This document shows, one piece after another, positions 57,181-64,000 of a stretch of DNA of 64,000 nt. The DNA is taken from the NCBI RefSeq assembly GCF_000471905.2, contig NW_006499435.1, positions 119,434 through 183,433 of the forward strand, given 5' to 3'. The stretch's first letter is position 1; each line of letters opens with the position of its first letter. The DNA comes from Amborella trichopoda. Its lineage: Eukaryota; Streptophyta; Magnoliopsida; Amborellales; Amborellaceae. The translations under genes were made by a program, and so were the position numbers. The notes beneath the pieces were generated by a model. It ran no database searches and was not told the origin of the DNA. It worked only from the letters and a program-made list of their open reading frames with translations.

Positions 57181-60100
57181 AGTCTGTGAGAGATAGCACT
57201 GAGCATACCTGTCCCGTTCGGAAGAACAATTTTGTATAACCAACTTGATACATATCAGGGAGAATATTGAACTGGTGAAGTATTGCAACAGAGACACTAA
57301 GGGGATCCCGAGATGCAACATCCTCCAAAAGAAGAAAACCATATCTAAAGAGAAGTAGATTAATAAATTTCCTGGAAATACTGATATTGAGAACTAAATT
57401 TTTGGGGCATTCTTTACTTTTTTGGGTAAACAGAGAGAAAAACAATACCATAACTTACCTTCTTGCAAACTTTTGGTGAGTCATTCGTGTAGGATAACCA
57501 GATCTTGATATCCGAACAACTTCCAGGACTCCACAACATTTTAATTGCTGTAAGACAAGACCCTGTTCATAGATGCCAGGAAGTTGCATGTTGTTTGGTT
57601 TAATACAACGTATGAAATGGGGTGTGGTGCTTTCTAGACGCTGCATCAATCTGAATAGTTGACCCTAAAAGCCAGCATAAAGAGGTTACCACATAAGGCC
57701 TAGCAAATGTCAGTAAATGAAAGCTAAATGTCCTCTAAGCGTATCACTAATGTCCACATTATATGATCGGTTTTTTGAAGTTTTACTTCAAAATTTTCCA
57801 GTCATACAGGCAGTTTTATTGGGAATGCTTATCTCCCTTAATCTATCTGAATAGAAAGAATTGGCTGATGTACTAATACTCATTCAAGAAATTGTTGATT
57901 ACCCTTCATATTTTCAATATAGCATACCCAACTAAGGAATCTACCTTGAACTTTGTAGCAACACTCTGTCTTTGAAGATCTACTCCAGTGGACCTCCATA
58001 ATTGACCTGATGACTTCTCCGATTGGTTAAGCATATTGGCCGCAAATACCTGAGGAAGTTTGTATCTGCAGGATGATAGAAGCTGAATTGAATCTGAGTG
58101 TAGTAAATCCCTGTTCTTCTCAAGAAATCCACTTGTGTTGTATAAAACCTAATCAAAGAGACAATTTAGCCATCACAGTTGTGACATGCAATGCCAGAAT
58201 ACTTATTCAAGTAATATATATACATATATGTAGCAACCTCTCCTGCATAATGGGCAACACCAAATGCTTTGCCTCTTTCTCCTTTGAAGCACGCATTAGA
58301 ACTTAGGTGCTGCTTGAGCTTGTTTGCAAAGGTCAAGTCAGTGCCATTTGGAAAAGTCGACTCTTCATCCAACAAGGAAAGTAAGCCCAATGGTTTCTGC
58401 AGTGTAATATGTAAAGGGGTCATCTATAGCACCTGGAGTAAAGTTATATTCACGTTTTCTGAAGAACTCAATTGCCATGCAAATCATCAGAAGGCACAAA
58501 GTACAAACAGCAAGAGGCTGCTTTTTGACAAAGGAATGTTGGGTATGGGCATCCGAAGCAACATGCCACAAATCACTATAATAATAATAAAGTATGACGT
58601 TATCTTATCAATAATAGACACCATTTTAAATAGTTTGTGAGTACTTTATCTAAAATAAATATCATTAACCTATTTAAAATAAATATCATTAAACTATTGA
58701 AAATAAATACCATTAACCTTATTTGAGCCACATTTTTAATCACCAAAATCACTCTCTGCAGCCCAGGATTACAGAGTAAGAACTTAAAAACCAGAAAATG
58801 TTTTCCAATACAAAGTGAAAAGATAAAGAAAACAGGGATCACGGGGTTGGTATGGGTTCCCACTTCCATTTGATTTACATAAGTAAATATGTCAAGGTGC
58901 AAGCAATGTTCAAAAATGTGGATTCGGGCGCCTAGGCGTTTTGGGCCCTCACCAAAATTGAACCCCTCAGCCCCAAACCAAAAAAAACAGGGGAGTTCTT
59001 AGGGCATGTTAAGTCTTTGAGAGTTTTTAGGGCAATTTTAGAGCCCCAAACTCCTCGTGAAATATACGAAAATGAAATAGTACAATCACATAACAGATTT
59101 ACGGATACATGTCTCAAAAAGATTGTAACTTGTAAAACATTAAAATGCTTGAAATCCCAAATATCATTGTAGGAAGCTAGAAGTCTAGATTAGAAACGAT
59201 ACACAAAGTCAACAAGGCAAAATCAAAAAACAAATATATCAAGTCATCAACCAAACATGTAAATATATGGTAAAAGAAAAAAAAAGGTAAAAAAAAATAC
59301 ATGATTCGCAACATAATATGTTGTAGCAAAACAAAATCAAAATCAAATCGATGATTTTGAATTATCAAAATATGATACTTTAAATATGATGATACTCTTT
59401 CAAATATGATGATACTTTAAAATTATCAAAATCAAATCGATGTCGGTGCAAACTTCGTCTATTGGCTCACCAAAAGTCATCAAAATCAACTACTAGAAGC
59501 TCTAAATCCACCCACAAACCATTCCCTTTGTTTTGGGAAGAAATCGAAAAAACTCAAAACTTTATCGAGGGGGTAGTTTTTTGGGAAGTTTTCTCATCCT
59601 AAAAGCCACGGTTTTTGTTTGGGGGTTTAGAATACACCCAAAGCCCTTTTCCCCCCTTTTTAAAGGGAAAAATGACATTTTTTTTTACCCACACCGAGTT
59701 TTTTTTTGGCCCTTCCGCAAACTGTCACTGAGAGACGACTTGCCCGCCTAGGCGGGCACATGGAGACAGGCCGCATAATTCCACCACCTAGACAGCGCCT
59801 AGGCGTTTGTTGAAATTTTTCGCCTGGGCGGTTGGGCGGAACACTGGGTGCAAGAGAGAAGCCCCTTCCGCTAATAATCAAAGGGTGCTAGATTCTCATA
59901 CAATATAAAGCAGTTATCTAGAAAACAATAAATGAACAAACTTCAACAGGCATCATAGGATATGGACAACACATACCTTCTCAAAGAGATTCAGGCAATG
60001 CTGATTATCTTCAAAGTCAACTTTTGTCCAGTCAATGCCATCTTGGATATATTCCTGTAATGAAGCCAAATGCATGTCATCAAGAAAAGTTGATAAGAAC

Positions 60101-63100
60101 TTGTGCTGGCTACCTAGTATCAGCATTGGATTTGAAAAAGTAAAGGATCTATTGTTTGAGGACAGGAAGTTCCTCTCCGCAGTATTTGAAAAGATCTAGA
60201 TTTAGGGACTATCATTTTAATCAATGTTCATACACGGCCTTGTCAGAGGAATTCAAACATGCCCTGAGTAAGATTAATATTCCTGAGTGAGAACAAGATA
60301 TAACATCACAGGTTATGGCCTGTGCATCAGAAATTTAGTTGTATTCACGATTAAATGGACAATGTCGTTTAGAGGATTCTAGGTCATTCTGTGTTTTGGA
60401 TTAATAGAAAATATTGGAATTAATAGAAAATATTACCTGTACAAGAGCCATGAGTCCATTTAAACAATTAAACATCTAACTAGAGTTTCAAGATAAGCAA
60501 AAAAGAATTCATAGAATCATGATGAATATCCTAGTAACTGTAATTAGATTATAGAAGTATCTATTCCTTCCAAAAAATAATTTTGGAACGAGACACAGGG
60601 CCATAGAATCACACACTACTACAAAACAAGTATCAGAAATGGTTTGGTCTTTGTAATATTTGCATCAAATAATACACTGATTAAATACCTCTTGTTCCAG
60701 CTTGAACAAGTGTCGATTGAAATGTTGCTGCAGTCTCTCATTAGCATAATTTATGCAAAATTGTTCAAAGCTATTTGTCTGCAAAGTGAAACACTATTAT
60801 TCAGAATATAGTTTCATGAATGCCCAATTCAAAATTGAAGCTTAGAAAATGACATACATGAAAGGATTCAAAACCATATATGTCCAAGATACTGATGGAT
60901 CTGCCTGTCCGCCGTTTTCCAACTTCCAGTGACTTGTTTATCTGCTTCACTAGCCAGTCAAACAAACTGGCATAGATCGATTTCGCTAATGCATCCCTTG
61001 TGTCGGTGGCCTATACAGAAGAACATAATTAGAGAAATTTATACTGGCCATAATAAGAAACATGAATGGTCAGAGCTTTCTTTTCATATATACAATTAAC
61101 TTCTATAGATATTTTGAGAATTGTTACATGAGGCAAAAATTCTAACCTGTGGCAATTTTAGCTTCTGAACTATAGCGTCATTGCCAGCTTGGATTTTACG
61201 AGTAGACAAGGCTAAAACAAGGTTGTCAACACTACATCCAATCAAGTCAGCAGCATTCTTCAAAGCTGAAAAACAAAAATAAGATCTAATATGGGATCAA
61301 AGAAGCAATAAAGGAGAACAAGTTTATCAAAACATTAATTACTCGAATTCAAATGCATCTAATGAACTCTTGAAATTCACAATACCAACTGAACAAAAGA
61401 GTCAAACTGTAGTATAGCTTTTACCGCAACACTATCATGAAGAAATGGCATCTTAATGTGAAATTTTATTACTCATAAATGGAACACATACAAAATTAGA
61501 TTTTATGAAAAAGATAGGGAGAGATTCATGTGTAAGGGCCAGGTAAGTCATAAAAGGTATTCCCCAAAAAGTTTTAAACACTAACCAAAGATCAGTATAA
61601 AAAGAAGGAAAAATTAGACAAGAAGATTTCTGAGAAGTAAACTCGATGTACACCTAGAAGCAAATTATTGCACGCATTGTTCACTTCTGTGTATATGCAG
61701 AAAAGCATTAAGTTGTCCCAAGGCATGATTCACTAAAAGGGTTCGCTAAGTTAATATAACTTTTACATTTGTAAGATTCATGTAACAGTTACAAAATAAG
61801 AGGATCATCCAAGGCATAAAAAAAATTAGTACTTTGTGGAACAACAGATGCATCAAGAACATAAAAACATTTAGTACAGATGCATCAAGAGCATCAAAAG
61901 CAGCAAATTCTAATTAGGAGTAGGGGCATCCTAATTGGAATCCATGTTGAACCAAAGTGACAAGTAGCTCATGAAATTTCACTAGTTTAAGGCTGTTCAA
62001 GTTCAGAAATGAAAGAATGTGATTAAAATAATTGAAGTAACATAATCAATAAAGAGCTGAGAATAAAAATTTCAAAAAGCTTTAACACAGAAACAATGAG
62101 ACTTGTACCTTCATCTGAAACTACTTCAACATGGTTCTCATTATCAATCACTTGAAATGAAATGTTTCCTAGCCAGAGGACTGCAGCAAGCATTGTAAAT
62201 GCATTATCCTGATCCTCTTTACTAACATGAACAATGTCTAAGGCTTCCTGTTTAAATAGTTGGATATCAATAAATAACTAGAAACTAGAAAAGTCCCAGA
62301 AATTCATCTCAAAGAATTATAGGGCAAGAATGGAGGTTACCATCAATGTGCAAAAATTTTTGGCATCATCAACACCATCAATTTCAAAGCATGTGCTCTG
62401 CTTCAAATAATTGTATTCATTAGCACTCTTCAACCTCAGTTTCCCTGCCAAGCAACATAAGCTAAGATGTTAAAATTGGAGCTTTCTACACAAATTTCCA
62501 AGGGAGAGAAATATAGTAAAGAATCACATAACAATAAGCTGATCTTAATATGCATTTACCTCAAGGAACGTTATTTAGCCATGAAGATAAAAAAATGTAC
62601 ACAAGGGAAACAGAGTAGATAGCAGTGGTTCACATTAATAGAAAAATTCATTTCAATTATAAATAGGCAGAGAAGAACATGGTGTGGTCACAATTCCAGA
62701 CCAGCCACTTTGAACTTATTAGCCAAGCTAAGTGACCAAAGGACTCATATCCAGTATGATGCATCTACAAAATGGATAAAGTGGTCCTACTTACGGAAAT
62801 GAAGAGTACCATGCAGCAGGATAGGATTCAAGAACCAAAAAACAAAAAAAGAAGTGTGGTACAATATATAGTTTGATTGTCGTACAATTACTTCACCATG
62901 AATCAAGGAACCATAGAATTGCATAGAAACCATCACGAAGGTTAATCCGATGGTGTATATGGAGAAAAACATATTTCTTGCTTTGCAACAAAAGAAATCA
63001 GTTGGCACATTTTTTTAACTGGGTGAGAAGTTTAATATACCTCTAAGAGCAGGAGGAGCTCCAGCACATAGCTGATAAAAAATGTGATAAGACCGTTCTC

Positions 63101-63747
63101 CTTCTGTGCATTGAACTACTCTGGACTGTTCATGGGACATATGTTTCAGAAATAGTCTAGAGTATTGGAGGACAAAACTGCATAACATGAAAAGGAAGTA
63201 AAAGTACCTTCTCAAGCAGAACTGCCGAATTCAGAGATGATTTTCCACAAAGAAAACACAATATACAGTAAAAATTAGTTTTCTGGTTAAGAACTGTGAA
63301 CCATTCATTACAAAAGGATTTGGCATGCATCCCTAAAATATTCAATTTGATTAAAGTGATCTTACAGGTTTGAACATTGGCACCAGAAATTTTTCCAGTC
63401 ACGCTGAATTGAATTTCAATCAGCTTGCCCTGCAAAATAACAAGCTCATGTTCATGAGACCATAATCTTGACAGATAAACTTCTAATAGGCCATACAGCG
63501 AAGAAGTTGTGTTTCAAAAAATGAAAAGCATAGTAATAGAATATCTTTTTAATTGTGTCTGCAGATATAAATCGCACTCACAAATCGACTAGAATTATCA
63601 TTTCTTAATGTCTTTGCATTTCCGAAGGCCTCCAGTATTGGATTAGTCTGCAAAATTTCATATTCAATTCCACTTCCACCTCCAAGTGCAGCCAAGTACT
63701 GCATTGCAATCTTTGCTGTCTCAGTTTTTCCTGCCCCACTTTCACCA
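55171..63747 (-). CDS. Class VIII myosin heavy chain, ATM2-like; last 18 exons, 5' end outside the window
   Basis: Exons (minus): 63747-63582, 63429-63366, 63221-63208, 63125-63041, 62444-62341, 62247-62109, 61265-61147, 61010-60858, 60778-60689, 60054-59977, 58396-58238, 58148-57945, 57664-57459, 57344-57209, 57015-56886, 56790-56644, 56471-56392 and 55797-55171; phases agree throughout, giving 900 residues to the TGA. In order: P-loop [10 protein letters not shown], switch I NDNSSRF|GK, switch [10 protein letters not shown], relay helix [19 protein letters not shown], actin-binding [11 protein letters not shown], about four IQ motifs ([50 protein letters not shown]), then a coiled coil ([19 protein letters not shown]) and the basic tail [14 protein letters not shown]. 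The motor-to-tail sequence and the SVISRLAEEF-like segment ([20 protein letters not shown]) match Arabidopsis ATM2 best. Class VIII myosins act on actin at plasmodesmata, the cell plate and endosomes. Confidence 0.96.
57142..57178. repeat. (CT)n microsatellite in a myosin intron
   Basis: About 37 bp of pure CT just downstream (in gene sense) of the donor at 57208. Confidence 0.95.
58904..59846. mobile_element. hAT-like non-autonomous element, 943 bp, perfect 8-bp TSD, in a myosin intron
   Basis: Flanked by identical ggtgcaag (58896-58903 and 59847-59854). Ends CAATGTTC... and ...GGAACACTG are inverted. Both subterminal regions carry palindromic CGCCTAGGCG and related GGGCG words (58929-58940, 59738-59755, 59788-59840), as expected for transposase-binding subterminal repeats. 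Interior AT-rich, no transposase. It lies in the intron between exons 60054-59977 and 58396-58238, whose splice sites are unaffected. Confidence 0.9.
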
Positions 63748-64000
63748 CTGTACATCACAGATAGTTCAGTATGCATAGATATGTAAGAACCATAGGATTG
63801 TATAATTTTACATAAAGAGATGCTTATCAAATTATTGAATATGATATTGTCATAACACGTAATAGTATTAACTATTCATTGCTGCAAATTACAAATATAG
63901 GTTCCTGATGTTTATAAACAAAATGAATGTTGTTAAATTTTGCAAAAGTTATGGCACCAGACTTTATCAAGCTAAACTGAAAATACTTTATGTTCCCGAT
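63748..64000 (-). other. Part of a myosin intron at the right edge
   Basis: The sequence upstream (in gene sense) of the P-loop exon, ending in the acceptor TACAG at 63748-63752. No coding sequence seen; the preceding exon must supply two bases of the Ser codon before GESGAG. Confidence 0.8.

Noticed and set aside
57945-58148. Extra intron inside the myosin exon at a CAG|GTATTTG donor-like site near 58048
   Set aside because: The reading frame continues ([15 protein letters not shown]), and this segment matches ATM2 without a gap.

Overview
The window is nuclear DNA of a flowering plant. Evidence: a class VIII myosin (plant-specific), an ABI3/FUS3/LEC2-type B3 transcription factor, many phase-consistent GT-AG introns up to 3.2 kb, CT/GA-rich 5' regions, and dense small DNA transposons. 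The lineage cannot be fixed from sequence alone. Three runs of N (11743-12051, 31582-32229, 43746-43805) show it is a gapped assembly.

Layout. (1) 1-3930, minus: 5' part of an F-box/LRR gene, cut by the left edge. (2) 4121-12332: intergenic, full of short repeats. (3) 12333-16707, minus: complete four-exon DUF829/TMEM53-like alpha/beta-hydrolase gene (451 codons). (4) about 17.2-40.2 kb: a 23-kb gene-free block with MITEs of several families, a 3' LINE fragment (33.6-34.6 kb), and a complex GATC/CGAT-rich tandem array (27.1-30.5 kb) followed by a minisatellite. (5) 40250-47999, plus: eight-exon AFL B3 transcription factor (563 codons). (6) 50537-53288, plus: three-exon gene for RNA polymerase subunit RPB12 (52 aa). 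(7) 55171-63747, minus: the last 18 exons (900 residues) of a class VIII myosin closest to Arabidopsis ATM2; its 5' end lies beyond the right edge.

The five genes have unrelated housekeeping or developmental roles and form no pathway or cluster. The most informative non-genic content is transposon archaeology. Three sequence-distinct MITE families carry 9-bp target-site duplications (Mutator-like), including one element inserted into a relative of its own family with both duplications still readable. A 943-bp element with an 8-bp duplication (hAT-like) sits in a myosin intron. The best candidate for something undescribed is the 27.1-30.5 kb array, with higher-order periodicity of about 0.82-0.93 kb and a second sub-array of short units carrying repeated TGACGTAA words. 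I saw no convincing tRNA, rRNA, CRISPR array or intact virus-like element.
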